Of a stretch of 64,000 bases of DNA, positions 33,590-46,300 are shown in pieces. The notes under the pieces are model-generated. The model was not told the origin of the DNA and ran no database searches. It worked only from the letters and a program-made list of their open reading frames with translations. Origin of the DNA: Steromphala cineraria (lineage: Eukaryota > Mollusca > Gastropoda > Trochida > Trochidae); contig OU744734.1 of assembly GCA_916613615.1 (NCBI GenBank), forward strand, positions 33,178,301 to 33,242,300, read 5' to 3'. A program made the translations under genes and the position numbers. Every line of letters begins with the position of its first letter. Within the stretch, counting starts at the first letter, position 1.

Positions 33590-35235
33590 CTATGTGTGTT
33601 CTACAATAAAATAAGGCAGTGGGGGACAGAATAGATATACATGCATAACCACATTTGAAAACACAAAATAACTTCACACAATACTTATTGATATAATGGT
33701 AACAACTGTATTTTGTATCGTGATTCACGTCTGATAACGGAGAGGAAATGATGAAATAAATCATAAAGAAAAAGAAAAAAGAACCAGGAAAGTAAATCAT
33801 GAGTGATAAGGATAAAACATAAAGGAGAGATTCAGAGAAGATTTGTAAAATGTTAACAGCCTTGATTTGATTTAGAGCAGTCCCACTGCTGCCGAGCGCA
33901 TAGTTTACATGCTGCACGTGATTGAAATTAACAACTAAGGACCATGTCACATGGAAAGATAGTGTGGAATTCACGCTATGCGAGGGACAAATAAAAGGAT
34001 TTTGGAAAGGTAATAAGTACCCATATCATGCATGTGAGTAAACATTTACCTTTTCTTTGAAGTTTGCTATGATGTATGATAAAAGTGTACTACAATTTAG
34101 GTTTGTTTCAGTCGGAAAAATTATGTCACGGTGACCCGAAATATACAGTAGTCAGGTGGAACGAATCTACCTTTTTAGGTTCATGTTTAAGATAATATTC
34201 TACTGTCTATCTTACTTCAGTGAATTATACTATCACATCACAAGATGTACAGTATAATTAGAAGCTAGAGGTTTAATTATCATATTATTTGCCATCTTAG
34301 AAACAGTGTAATTGAATCAACTTGGTCATAACCTTATGTATAAACACCAAACATAAAGATGATAAAGTAAGAACAACCTGTTCTTAATTGAACATATAAA
34401 AATGTGATTATTTTTAGCCTAAACTGATATTGCCCAAACATTAAATATACCCAAACTAAGTGCTATTCAAGTCCAAGAGCTTCCCTGTCTACATGATCTC
34501 CTGTATTTGGAAGATAGCATTTTTTTTTAATAAATAGATAAATAAAAAATAAAAATAAACCAAAAATGAAAATTATATATATATTTTATAATACTAAAAG
34601 TAAGCACCAACTCCTTGTTAGAAAGTAAGTTTTAGGAAATCAATTTCGAATGTTTAATATGTTTAAACTTACAAGGTATATAATGTTAATTTAAGGAGAA
34701 AGAAGAACAATGTAGTACCGCTTTCATTTGTTGTACTCTTGTAATAACCTTTTGTATATATAAGAAGATGGAAAAAGTCACCTTAGTATTTCATTGCTTA
34801 TAATTATAAACAAAGACTAAACAACTGCTGAAGAGAATAAAAAATAAATAAATAAATAAGTACCAAAAATTACTTTTAGTACTTGGACGTGGCAATGAGT
34901 TTCATTACATAGTGAACGTACATGCTATGATATGTGATATCATAACGTTAATTAGTATGGATTGTTGTTGATTATGTTCAATGTTACAAAATACACACAA
35001 TCTAGACTTTATCAATTTTTTGGTCCTCTTTTACGAGTCATATTATTAGAATTTTCATTTCATTATAGTTCATAATATAATTTCAGAATATAGTCATTGC
35101 TTGTTTTACCTGGAACTGTACTCCTGATGTCCTTGTTTAGCACTATATCCATTAGAATTTTAAAGCTATTTTTATCACTTGTCAAGAATAGATCACCTCA
35201 CTTCTCATTCACACAGCTATACTTAAGGGTAATCA
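33590..35235. other. No gene seen; AT-rich spacer between two LINE ORFs
   Basis: Low-complexity A/T runs (34515-34560, 34835-34860) and a minus-strand ORF (33579-33974) without a domain. I could not decide whether this is an overlong inter-ORF region of one LINE or DNA between two elements. Confidence 0.4.
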
Positions 35236-36085
35236 TCAAGCTTCCAGTACCTCCTTCATGTGTGATCTGTTAGCAACTTTCTTGAAAGATCCATCATTTA
35301 ATTTGATGACAATGACTCCACTCTTCACCCATGTAGACTCTATCTTCTTCTGTGCTACTAGGTCTCGTGCCTCCTTAGCAAGTATTGCCCTTGTTCTTGT
35401 CAAATCTTCATTTAGGAATAACCTGTTAGTGTTAGGAAGCTTTACATCTTTTAATTTTCGTCTGTTGTCAAGTAAGGCCCTCTTTGTCGCATTGCTGATG
35501 AACATTGCAATTATTGGTCTTGCCTTCGTTTGTGGTTGATGTGGGAACTTGGGGACTCTGTGGCTGATATCTATATCAGATCTGGTGATATCTACCCCAA
35601 TGGACTTGGCTAGATCGATCACCATCTTGTCTGTATCCTTACCTTTCTCCTCAGGAAAACCCATGATGCGGATATTATTTCACCTTGTATATTGTTTCAA
35701 GCTTATATGTCAGTTCTTCTATAGTATGGTCTCTCCCTTCTGCTTCTGCTTTAAGAATTACAACTTCTTTTTCTAATTCTGTGTTTTTTTCGATGAGGGA
35801 TGTTATTTCGGATTTCAGTGTAAGTTTGATAGCCTCCCCAACCGCTTCCCCAATAACTTTCAAGAGTTCTTTATTTTGGAGAGCTTCGAGAAGTTGAGTG
35901 ACCACGTCAGGAGTAGACGCCATGTTTTCTGTGTTTACTAAACACTCACCCGACGTATCTTCTTCTGACGCTGAGTCCGTAGACAGTTTACAGTGGCGCT
36001 TATAATCGTTGTCGGTTTGTTCTGGGGATGTAAAGACGTCAGCTCGAACTCGCTTGCTGCCGCTTGGGGTATTATCCATGTGCAA
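35236..36085 (-). pseudogene. LINE ORF1 (L1-ORF1p/transposase-22-like), one frameshift
   Basis: The N-terminal part (36085-35675) is polar, with a short coiled coil (IEKNTELEKEVVILKAEAEG). A one-base shift in an A-run near 35680 then leads into NNIRIMGFPEE, the start of the RNA-binding RRM-like domain. DIDISHRVP, RPIIAMFIS, LLDNRRKLK and FLNEDLTRTR follow, all typical of the ORF1 RRM and C-terminal domains. It probably binds LINE RNA. The frameshift makes it non-functional unless it is a sequencing error. Whether it pairs with the ORF2 at 30548-33589 is open, as the 1.6-kb gap is unusual. Confidence 0.78.
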
Positions 36086-36294
36086 TAATATCAGTTAGGG
36101 TAGTGAAAATGCCGGGCATGAGAGATAGGGTACCGGGTGGTATGATGAAAACTCTAATCTGTCGACATCCGTTTTAATATTGGCTTTCTACATTTAATTT
36201 TCACAAAAATAGTTAATGACACATCAATGCTTACATTTGTGATATCATTGTTTGAATTCTCCTTCTCTATCCTAAGTAAATAGTCATTTTTAAA

Positions 36295-36800
36295 GTTGTG
36301 ACCCCTGTGACCCTTTTTGGGGTCATGGGGTCAGCAAACCTTCAATTTAGAATCCCAATTGTTTAATGAGTCAACACACAACTTTTTTCAGCCATCAAGA
36401 CCTTTTGGAACTGGAGAAGAAGATGAAACTAAGTTGTTAGGGTTTTGACCCCTGTGACCCAATTTCGGGTCAAGGGGTCACCAAACCTAAAATTTAGAAT
36501 CCTCATTGGCCAAGGAGTCTACACACAACTTTTCAGCTCTCTACACCTTTTTGAACTGGAGAAGAAGATGACAATAGGTTTTTACGGTTTTAAACCTCTG
36601 TGACCTCATTTGAGGTCATTGGGTCACAAAATCTACAATTAAAAACCCCGATTGGCCAAGGAGTATACATACTACTTTCCAGCTCTCAAGACCTTTTGGA
36701 ACTGGAAAAGAAGATGAAAAAAAGCTTTTTAAGATTTTGACTCCTGTGACCCCATTTGGGGTGGACGGACGGATGGACGGACGCCGGACGCCATGCCAAG
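36295..36800. repeat. GTGACCCC-type tandem repeat, about 3.5 units of 147-152 bp, with a GGACGGAC tail
   Basis: Units share gacccctgtgaccc, ttggccaaggagt, cacaacttttcagctctc and ctggagaagaagatga. The array ends in GGACGGACGGATGGACGG and gccggacgcc. Divergence between units shows age. Related copies are at 28341-28545 and 59160-59500. Confidence 0.75.
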
Positions 36801-37095
36801 CCATAAACCCACCGGGTCTTTCAGACCTGATGAGTTAATAACACTTTTTCAATCTTTTTCATTATATTGCACTTTGAATTGCAGATCACCGACCAGTCGT
36901 TGAACACTGTCACGTGATCTCATAGCTTCGGTCAGGTCGTTTGAACTCTTTTGTAGTTGTACGAACCTTTCTTCTGAAAGTTCCCGGAGACTTGGTTATC
37001 CAGAGGTATTCCCGTCAGAGGAAACACGAAACCGGGTTACAGCCATAACGAAATTGCAGGAATGAATTTATACATCCTCCTGAGCTGCCTTCGCC

Positions 37096-37950
37096 TTTAC
37101 TATACCTCCGCCTTACAGCGTTAGCGGGGGTATATAGCGCTCATTCTGTCCGTCCGCCCGTCCGTCCGTCACAAAAGTTTGTCCGGAGCATATCTCCCAA
37201 ACTATTCATGCTAGCTTCACCAAACTTCATACACTTATCAACCATGATCCCTAGATGTGCCTTTTGAGGGTTAGACCAACACATTAATTTTAATTTTTGC
37301 GGTTTCCATGGAAACATGACTAAAACAGTGACTCTATGACCAATTCCATAGTACGGAGCATTTCTCCTAAACTATTCATGCTAGCTTCACTAAACTTCAT
37401 ACACTTATCAACCATGATCCCCAGATGGGCCTGTTGAATATTACCAACAAATTATTTTTATTGTTTGCAGTTTCCATGGATATATGACTAAAAAGTGATT
37501 CTATGATAAATTATTTTGTCCCATTATCCTGAAATATACATCTCAGCTCACCAAATTGCTACATTTGTCAATCATGGTTGCTGGATATGCCTTGTGAGAG
37601 TTAAACGATATATGGATTTTCTTTTCTGCGGTTTCTTTGGAAAACATGACTTACAAGTGACTTGACAAAAATAATTTTGTCCTCAGTACATCTTGTAGAA
37701 TATTCATGATAACTACCTCCATTTTGAAACAAAGATCAACCATTATCCCTAGATGTACCCTTTAATTGTAAAACCTATTAATGAATTTGGTATTGGGGTT
37801 TCAGTGGAAAGCAGACTTACACAATGAGTTACTGTATACTCAACTATCAGACAACTTTAACCAATATTAATCAGTTTTACTATTTGATTTTTTTTTAACA
37901 AAGTGGGGAGCGGGGGTATGTGAGCTTTGCTCACTTCTTTACTTGTCTCA
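37096..37950. repeat. CCGTCC-type element with internal 160-172-bp tandem units
   Basis: It begins tacctccgccttacagcgttagcgg, then CCGTCCGTCCG. Internal units containing aaactattcatgctagcttc and cttatcaaccatgatccc start near 37186 and 37358, with two more decayed units near 37530 and 37690. It ends near gagcgggggtatgtgagc. Coding potential is absent. Confidence 0.65.
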
Positions 37951-38759
37951 CAATGCCGTCATCGTCTAGAACAGGGTTACAAAAACAGGTTTTACATGTT
38001 CCCTGGGCATGAATCCCATAGAGCACTAATCAGACTCCCAACGAATTGAGTCTCATAATTGATATTGTATATCTGGCAATAATGGCACCTGGTCAATTAT
38101 ATCGCCCTTCAATTCACAAACCACTTAGCTGTACAAATGTAAAATACGGAAAGCTTCTTTATTTCTATCAAATCAAATTCCCTTTAACACTGAAAACAAT
38201 TATAAAACTCTGGGAACTCCTGTCTCCTGAAGATTGAAACAACGTGTCTAGATTTATAACTAACTAGAAAGAAATTTTAACTTAAACAGTTGATACGTGT
38301 GAAGACATTACTTGAGAACTTTCTGCAAGAGGAGAATGATAGTGCCCCTCTTACTCCCAAATTCTTAAAGGTAAGAGTGTTTATCGCTATTTCGGGAAAT
38401 AAATCATTGATGATACGGTTTATCCATGGATAGTACATTAAATCAATTCTCAGAGGGTCAGTCATATAACTGATTTTCAAATCATGTAGCTCATTCCTTG
38501 AGAAGATATATTAATTAAATGAACCATGCAGTAGACCCTCGGTCCTCTTGTATGCTTGATTGCCTAGAAAAATCAGTCATTTTATCAAATTGTAACTGAT
38601 CGTCGCAGTCATTTGATAAAATGTCTGATACATGTAGGCATTTGACGAAATGACTGATTTGACATATTGACTGTAACATATATACTTTGTTGTGTAATCT
38701 GTTCTATTTATTACCTAGTTTTGTGTTTTAAACTCTAATTTCTCAATGTAGCTGCATAT
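37951..38759. other. No gene seen; small hairpin at 38571-38637
   Basis: AT-rich. The block CAGTCATTTTATCAAAT and its complement occur at 38573 and about 38616, with a third related copy near 38641-38663 (ATTTGACGAAATGACTGATT). ORFs at 38046-38237 and 38277-38480 are not recognisable. Confidence 0.4.
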
Positions 38760-39800
38760 AATTGAATAAACATGTTCAAATCAGTTTTTTTTCAACGTGT
38801 ATGTGCATATAGATAAATACTTGTTTAAAAGAAATGAATGATCAAGCAATTGTGGCCCAGATGGGTTTGTGTCTCTTTCACAGTATTTCTCCGATTTCTT
38901 TCGACATTAATGCAATTTACGATTGTTTCTGGTGTGTGAAACTTTGTTATTATTATTATTGTTATTGTTGTGTTTTTGTTGTTGTTATCAATATCATTAT
39001 GTGGAATGATGAATGGACATCCCACCTGATGAAGAGTACGCATGTACTCCGACCTAAATTTCGCGATAAAGAAGTTGTTATCTAGAATATCTTGCAGTTC
39101 TAATGTAAATCACTCCTAAATGCCCTTCAAAGGCTTGAAACAAAACATTACATGGTACGTCATTTTGTTTACTGTATACAATATTGTCAACGGGAGGACA
39201 ATTAGGGTTTTCATCATATGAAAGAATTTTAGCCTTAAATCAATGTCAATCAATAAAATTATATTAACCACCGCCACGAAGTGGAAGGGGGATATAGGTT
39301 TGGGCTCCGTCCATGCGTCCGTCCATGCGTGTGTCCGTCCGTCCGAGTTATAGAGGACAGCTCTTCTTAGAAACTATTTAAGATTGGATAATCAAATTTG
39401 ATGTGTGTCTTCAGGGTATCATAACCTTGAGTTCGGAGTTACGGAGTTATTGCCCTTGTTCAGTGCTTTTGGACTCTGTTCCAGGGTGTTTTCCAATGGG
39501 ACCATTTTTACTCAGAAATTATAGGATAACAAAATATTCTGTGTGTCTTCTTGAGGGTCTTTGAAAATGAGGTAAAGGCAATTACATATACAGAGTTACG
39601 GCCCATGAAGGACATTATTGGGAGTTTTAATAAAAACTTTTATGGCGGGGGATGTTCATGACCATGCCTTCTTTTTTATTTCAAAGCCAACATATTTCAA
39701 CGCAGATTGTTCTTTTGTTATCTGATTTTGATTTAACATTACATTACTGTTGAAAGCTTCACCAAGGCAGAACATGATATTGGAGGGGAGACCAGGGCAA
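38760..39800 (+). repeat. Dispersed repeat R1, copy 3, interrupted by a CCGTCC-type element
   Basis: 38760-39060 aligns to 19985-20120 and to 7851-7938 plus 9312-9380. Further matches near 39700-39790 align to 9400-9520. Between them, 39270-39665 is a CCGTCC-type element (ccgccacgaagtgg...ggatatagg, CCGTCC repeats, ending gcgggggatgttcatgacc). Confidence 0.55.
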
Positions 39801-40190
39801 AGCGTGCCGTCAGGGCAGAGGTACAAAGCTTTGTTTCACCTGAATGATCGACATATGGCGTGATTTATCTTAATAAACGAATGAAGGCAAACGTTAAGAA
39901 ACGTTTGGACCTTAAAGTTATAAAAATACAATTGAAAATAGTTGGAAAAAGGCATATTGCTATAAGGAAAGACCATATTCGTATCATAAAAGTTTATAGA
40001 AACGCAAAACGCAACATTAAACATTAGTGCATCAATAACATAAATTGGTAGCACGTATTCATTGAATGACGTAGCTTTCAGTTATTTTTCTTATGCAAAC
40101 ATCATAAAATGTAAATGTCATTTTCATTTTTATAATATTCTCCTGTATATTGTAAAAGTGATCATGAAAATGAAGTATATAATCATATTA
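39801..40190. other. No gene seen
   Basis: AT-rich DNA with one short minus-strand ORF (39836-40054) that has no motif. Confidence 0.4.
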
Positions 40191-40540
40191 TAGTATGTTT
40201 TTGTTTTAAACATCATTATTTATACTCACCGTAGATAGTTAACAATATGCCCGATTCTCCTAATCTGTCTAATTCCCACAATCCTTACACAGAGTAAAGA
40301 CAGAGTTATCGCTGCTCTAACCTGTATCGAATACTCGCCACCAGGTGGCTAACCCTACGTCATCATTGCTTCTTCTGACGGGCAGATATATAACGCCGAT
40401 CGTACAGAGGGGAGGCCGGGTGGGAGCTAAAGATTGTTAACTATCGATGGTAAGTATAAATAATGATGTTTAAACAAAAACATACCATCATTTTATATAC
40501 TCTCCTCGATAGTTAACAATATGCCCGAATCCCACTGACG
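40191..40540. repeat. Inverted and direct terminal-type repeats next to the DIRS recombinase
   Basis: The block ending GATAGTTAACAATATGCCCGA-like occurs three times: 40226-40258 forward, 40434-40487 inverted and 40486-40528 forward. The first two form arms of about 55 bp around a 190-bp centre. They sit just 3' of the tyrosine-recombinase remnant in coding orientation, where DIRS elements carry their inverted terminal repeat and internal complementary region. Confidence 0.6.
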
Positions 40541-40638
40541 GAGGTGGGTGCGAGAAGGCTGAAGCGATAATAGTTCTATCTTTACAGAAGAGAGTTGGTG
40601 ACCCAAAAGTTGAAACCCAGAGTGATCCCGAAGGGGAA

Positions 40639-41785
40639 TCACCTGTCAACCGGAGTGGTTAACCCTGACCCATCCTCGCTATACGAGGCGGCCCGCAACC
40701 AAGATCGATCGCCAACTAGAATAAAAGGCAACAGACACACAACTAAAATCAACCTCGGGTTTATTAAGAAAAAGAAGTTAACGAGCAGGAGGGTGACTCC
40801 TGCGCTGAGGAGGCGAAGGAACTCGCTGCTGGGCGTACACCTGTGCGCCCAGGCGATTCCCTTTTCGTTGGAGATATCCCGGAGGTAGTGGTTGGCGAAC
40901 TCCAAGCCTGACTTCCAGAAGCAGCCAGCCGTGATGTCCGCCACCGCTGTGGAGGGCCATCGTCGCTGAGATGGCCCTGATCTCGTGCGGCTTTAATCTC
41001 GCTGGGGGATCAAGCAGCGGCCTTGTAACACGGTTCTCCTCGTCCGTTGGATCTACACTCTCGGAAATGGACAATAGCGAAAAGGTTCTACCCCTTTCGT
41101 CCGCGGTTTGGTTCTTATAAATAAACTCAGGAGCCAGCCCCAGAGCGGCTGATCCCCCGTCCCTCACATCAATGCGCAAAAGGTCTGGAGAGCGTGTAGC
41201 TCGGAAATCCTGGCTGCGAACCCCGTTGCGTCCCAAAAGGCCGTTTTGATGGTTAGACGGAGGACGGTCATCTCCGTCAACATTTCATAGTGGTCCGACT
41301 TGAGATGGTTGAGAACCACCGCTAAGTCCCACGTCCCACTCTTGGGGCCTGAGTTTCATCCGCCTGTCCAGTATCCGCCTGTCCACATTCAGGTACGTCT
41401 TAACGTCCTTCAGGACCGAGATGTCCACCTGTTCTGAAGAACAGACATAATCGCCGCCAGGTTGGTGTTGATGGACAAGGCCTTGAGATTCATCGTCTCC
41501 CGTAAATAAACCAGGTACTCAGCAACCTGAGGGAACGTTACTGCCTGGATATCGTACCCCTTCTTGGCGCAGAAAGTCGCGAAGGCCCCCCACTGTGCAT
41601 CGTAGATATTTCTAGTGGAGGGCCTCTGGGAAGTCGGCACCCGTCAGACCACTTTGGAGACAAACCAAGCGTGAAGCTGTAGAGCCTGGGGATTCTCGTG
41701 AACCCAGTCTGCTCGTCAGAAGGTCCCACCTTAGAGGGAGGGGAACCGGGTCTAGGTGGCATGCCCTCCGGAGGGGATCGTACCA
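40639..41785 (-). pseudogene. DIRS-like tyrosine recombinase remnant
   Basis: The combined frames read HENPQALQLHAWF, RPSTRNIYDAQWGAFATFC (SAM-like N-terminal domain) and TAFWDATGFAARISELHAL (catalytic Arg I, about 41214). LKPHEIRAISATMALHSGG (His-x-x-Arg, about 40982-40995) and, after a frameshift near 40943, VADITAGCFWKSGLEFANHYLRDIS-like sequence (nucleophile Tyr, about 40886) follow. The full R-H-R-Y set can be traced across several frames, but stops and shifts make it inactive. GC content is far above the neighbourhood. The 5' side is cut at 41785, where another repeat begins, so no reverse transcriptase remains. Confidence 0.78.
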
Positions 41786-41897
41786 GGCCCTGGTAAATAA
41801 GGTCAAGGTCACAAAAACCCAAAGCCAAATGGGTGTCTGCATATCCACCCAATGAAGACTGATACCAAATTTGAAGGCTCTTGGTGTATGGGTTTGT
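41786..41897 (+). repeat. Left part of the 150-bp tandem unit interrupted by the foldback element
   Basis: Blocks aaataaggtcaaggtcac, tgggtgtctgcatat and gactgataccaaatttgaag match the units at 49905-49990 and 50055-50140. The unit stops at GGTTTGT (41891-41897) and resumes after the foldback element at 49849. Confidence 0.8.
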
Positions 41898-41945
41898 ACG
41901 GAAGCCTTATAGGGCCACGCAATTTTTTTTATTAACTTGAAAATT
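41898..41945 (+). repeat. Left terminal inverted repeat of the foldback element
   Basis: Begins ACGGAAGCCTTATAGGGCC and runs through a T-rich stretch to ATTAACTTGAAAATTC. It differs from the reverse complement of 49800-49847 at about two positions. Confidence 0.88.
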
Positions 41946-43186
41946 CAAATCTTTTTGTTGAAAATTCAAGAAATTTAGTTGAAAATTCAAGAAATTTAGT
42001 TGAAAATTCAAGAAATTTTGTTGAAAATTCAAATCTTTTTGTTGAAAATTCAAGAAATTTTGTTGAAAATTCAAATCTTTTTGTTAGAAAATTCAAATCT
42101 TTTTGTTGAAAATTCAAGACATTATCTTGAAAATTCAAGACATTATCTTGAAAATTCAAGACATTATCTTGAAAATTCAAATCTTTTTGTTGAAAATTCA
42201 AATCTTTTTGTTGAAAATTCAAGAAATTTTTTTGAAAATTCAAATCTTTTTGTTGAAAATTCAAGAAATTTTGTTGAAAATTCAAGAAATTTTGTTGAAA
42301 ATTCAAATCTTTTTGTTGAAAATTCAAATCTTTTTGTTGAAAATTCAAGAAATTTTGTTGAAAATTCAAATCTTTTTGAAATCTTTTTGTTGAAAATTCA
42401 AATCTTTTTGTTGAAAATTCAAGAAATTTTGTTGAAAATTCAAATCTTTTTGTTAGAAAATTCAAATCTTTTTGTTGAAAATTCAAGACATTATCTTGAA
42501 AATTCAAGACATTATCTTGAAAATTCAAATCTTTTTGTTGAAAATTCAAATCTTTTTGTTGAAAATTCAAGAAATTTTTTTGAAAATTCAAATCTTTTTG
42601 TTGAAAATTCAAGAAATTTTGTTGAAAATTCAAATCGTTTTGTTGAAAATTCAAGAAATTTTGTTGAAAATTCAAATCTTTTTTGTTGAAAATTCAAGAC
42701 ATTATCTTGAAAATTCAAATCTTTTTGTTGAAAATTCAAATCTTTTTGTTGAAAATTCAAGAAATTTTGTTGAAAATTCAAATCTTTTTGTTGAAAATTC
42801 AAATCTTTTTGTTGAAAATTCAAGACATTATCTTGAAAATTCAAATCTTTTTGTTGAAAATTCAAATCTTTTTGTTGAAAATTCAAGACATTATCTTGAA
42901 AATTCAAATCTTTTTGTTGAAAATTCAAATCTTTTTGTTGAAAATTTAAATCTTTTTGTTGAAAATTCAAGACATTATCTTGAAAATTCAAATCTTTTTG
43001 TTGAAAATTCAAATCTTTTTGTTGAAAATTCAAGAAATTTTGTTGAAAATTCAAGACATTATCTTGAAAATTCAAATCTTTTTGTTGAAAATTCAAATCT
43101 TTTTGTTGAAAATTCAAGAAATTTTGTTGAAAATTCAAATCTTTTTGTTGAAAATTCAAATCTTTTTGTTGAAAATTCAAATCGTT
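41937..43186 (+). repeat. Left arm: about 60 tandem 21-bp units
   Basis: Each unit is TTGAAAATTCAA plus a 9-bp variable part: ATCTTTTTG, GAAATTTTG, GAAATTTAG or GACATTATC. TTGAAAATTCAA is itself nearly palindromic. Two units carry an extra A (about 42084 and 42452, 368 bp apart), marking a duplication of a larger block within the arm. Long ORFs in several frames on both strands are a by-product of the 21-bp (seven-codon) period. Confidence 0.93.
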
Positions 43187-43396
43187 GAAATAACCACTTT
43201 TAAAGGTGAATTAACAACTTTTAAAGTTGAAATAACAACTTTTAAATTTGAAATAACAACTTTTAAAGTTGAAATAACAACTTTTAAAGTTGAAAAAACA
43301 ACTTTTAAAATTGTAATAACAAGTTATAAAGTTGAAATAACACAACTTTTAAAGTTGAAATAACAAGAAATAAAGTTGAAATAACAAGTAATAAAG
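43187..43396 (+). repeat. Inner tandem block, GTTGAAATAACAA units (left)
   Basis: Units of about 21 bp built on GTTGAAATAACAACTTTTAAA follow the arm directly. The mirror block at 47684-47966 ends in the same junction (aaatcgttgaaataacc), so this is part of the foldback arm. Confidence 0.88.
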
Positions 43397-46300
43397 TTGA
43401 AATTCCAAGTATTAACTCTGATCATTCAATTGTAGCAATTACAATCAATTCATCACAAATGGAAAGAGGTAAAGGATTTTGGAAATTTAATAATTCATTG
43501 TTACATGATCCTGAATATATTCAGAATGTAAAAGATACAATAAAGTTAACCCTACAAAAGTATCAGATCACAGAGGAAGATGAAGGTGCTATTAGATATG
43601 AACTAAATGATCAGTTATTATGGGAAATGATACTTCTTGAGATTAGGGGCATGACTATTTATTATTCATCTACAAAGAAGAAAAAAAGAAATAAAAAAGA
43701 GTCGGATCTTGAAACCTTAATGCAAGAATTGGAAATTGAATTAGATAATGAAGAAAGTATGGCCAACAAAGAAAATATACTAATAAACATTAATGATATA
43801 AAAAAAGAACTGGAAGAAATAAATAAGGAAAAAACAAGGGGACTTTTTGTAAGATCAAAAGCAACATGGATAGAACAAGGTGAGAAACCTAGTAAATATT
43901 TCCTCCATTTAGAAACTAGAAATTTTCTAAATAAATCAATTACAAAGCTTATAAAAGATGATGGTAGTGAAATTAACAAACTAAAGGATATTATAGATGA
44001 AACTAAACTATATTATTAAAAACTGTACTCTAAAGAGGAATGTTTAGAGATAGATCTTGAGACTTTGTTCTCAAACACAAATGTCCCAAAATTGTCTACT
44101 TCTCAATCTTTAAATTTAGAGGGTGAAATAACATATGAAGAATGTGCGAAAGTACTTAATACACTGAAAAACGAAAAATCACCAGGTCCAGATGGCTTTA
44201 CAACTGAATTTTATAAGTTTTTTTGGATTGATTTGAATAAATATTTGATAAAATCCCTAAACTATGCATATGAACATGGTTCTCTATCTGTGACCCCAAA
44301 ACAAGGGTTAATTACATGTTTGCCAAAACCCCAAAAGCCTAAACATTTTCTTAAATCATGGCGCCCCATAAGCTTGCTAAATACATCTTACAAAGTTGCA
44401 TCTGCAGTGATTGCAAATAGGATCAAACCCATTTTACCGTTAATTATTAATGAAAATCAAAAAGGCTTTGTACCAGGTAGATATATAGGTGAGGTTACTA
44501 GACTTATTTATGATATCATGGACTACACCGAGACTTTTCAAGTCCCTGGCTTATTATTATTGATTGACTTTGAGAAAGCCTTTGATTCCGTAGATAGAAC
44601 CTTTATCAGAAATGTACTTAATTTCTTTAACTTTGGACCAAGTTTGCAAAAATGGATTTCAGTTCTTCTAAATGATATTGAATCATGTGTTCTTATAAAT
44701 GATTTTGGAAGTTCTTTCTTTAAAATTACAAGAGGTTGTAGACAAGGGGATCCGGTTTCACCTTATATATTTATTTTATGTGTAGAAATCTTGGCTCTTA
44801 TGATTAGAAACGATAAAAAGATAAAGGGGATTAAAGTGGGAAATATTGAAAGTATTTTGGCCCAGTTTGCGGATGATACTTCTTTAACACTAGATGGTAC
44901 CGAAAAATGTTTATATGCAGTTCTCAATGTTTTATCTTTTTTTGCAAGGTTCTCTGGACTTAAAGTTAATACGGAAAAAACAAGATTGATATGGATAGTA
45001 TCAAAAAAGAGATCTAGATATAAGATTTGCAAGGATTATAAGCTTGATTGGACACAATCACAATTTACTTTACTGGGTATAAAGTTTGATGTAGATTTGG
45101 AAACAATGATCGATTTAAACTATTCAGACAAACTGGAAAAAATTGAGAGAGAGATGAAAAGCTGGGAGTTAAGATTATTAACACCCATGGGAAGAAATGT
45201 AGTTTTAAAGTCTTTATTACTTTCAAAATTAAATCATCTCTTTTCATCTATACCAAGCCCACCAGATGAGGTTATTCAATCATTTCAATAGAGATGTTTT
45301 GAGTTTGTTTGGAAGGGTAAAAAAGATAAGATAAAAAGAAACATTATAACATCTACTATTAAAAACGGTGGAATTAATGTTCCAATATTAAGTAATATTA
45401 TAAAATCTCAAAAACATTTATGGCTTAAAAGATTGCTAAAAAACAACTCTATATGGAGTAAAAATGCTACAGTATACATCCCAAATTATCAGAGACTTAG
45501 GTTTGCTGATGGTGCTTATATTAGCAACTGTATGTTGCCTACTATATCAAATAGATTCTGGCAGGATGTTATTAAAGCATGGGCTGATTATTTAACGATA
45601 TGTTATCAATACGAGAAAGACCCTGATAAAGTTTTAAACCAGTCAATTTGTTATAATAGTAATATCATGATTGGTGGTAATGTTATTTCTAACAAAAACT
45701 GGGGGGGGGGGGGGGGGGGGGGGAATGAAATAATTTATTTGAGAAATATATTAGAAAAAGGAGGTAATGTTTTGTATTTTGAACAATTTTTGATATAAGC
45801 ATAGATGTTACATACGAAGGTATCAAGAGATCTGTACTTAAATATTTGAAAAAGATGAAATTCACATTCATGCAAAATGAAAAAATACACTCCTTCCCAA
45901 TTCTTCCATATAACATATCAAAATTGGACAATAGTAAACAATTCTACCAAATACTATCCAAATTTGTTTTTGTTAAATCTTCTGGCCAATTGAAATGGGA
46001 GGAAATATTTGATAAAGAGTTTACACAAAATGAATGGGAAAACATCAACATGATGCCTAATAGATGTACACAAAGTGTAAATTTGAAATGGTTTCAATAC
46101 AAGATAACTCAAAATATTTTGACTACTAATAAATTTGTATAAGATTGTATATGGATATATAGATTCACCATTGTGTTCTCTTTGCAAACAGATGCCTGAG
46201 AGTATTATTCACTTATTATGTGATTGTATTCATGTTAGAAAAGTGTGGAAGGAGTTAGCAGAATGGTTGGGAAAGTTAGCTGAAGGAAATATTGAATTAA

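Noticed and set aside
33579..33974. 131-codon ORF just upstream of the LINE ORF2, considered as ORF1
   Set aside because: Hydrophobic, low-complexity translation with a phenylalanine run and none of the coiled-coil, RRM or zinc-knuckle features of LINE ORF1.
34834..34860. A/T-rich runs considered as a LINE poly-A tail separating two elements
   Set aside because: Several similar runs exist in this spacer and none is flanked by a recognisable target duplication.
38046..38480. Two short ORFs resembling a LINE C-terminus (IKLWELLSPED, INRIINDLFPE)
   Set aside because: The similarity is too short and lacks supporting RT motifs nearby.
42000..43188. Long ORFs of 100-240 codons in several frames on both strands with seven-residue repeats (NFQQKDL, KIQIFLL)
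   Set aside because: They follow from the 21-bp period, which is seven codons with no stop in several frames. They overlap on both strands and have no start context, splice sites or composition of a real protein.
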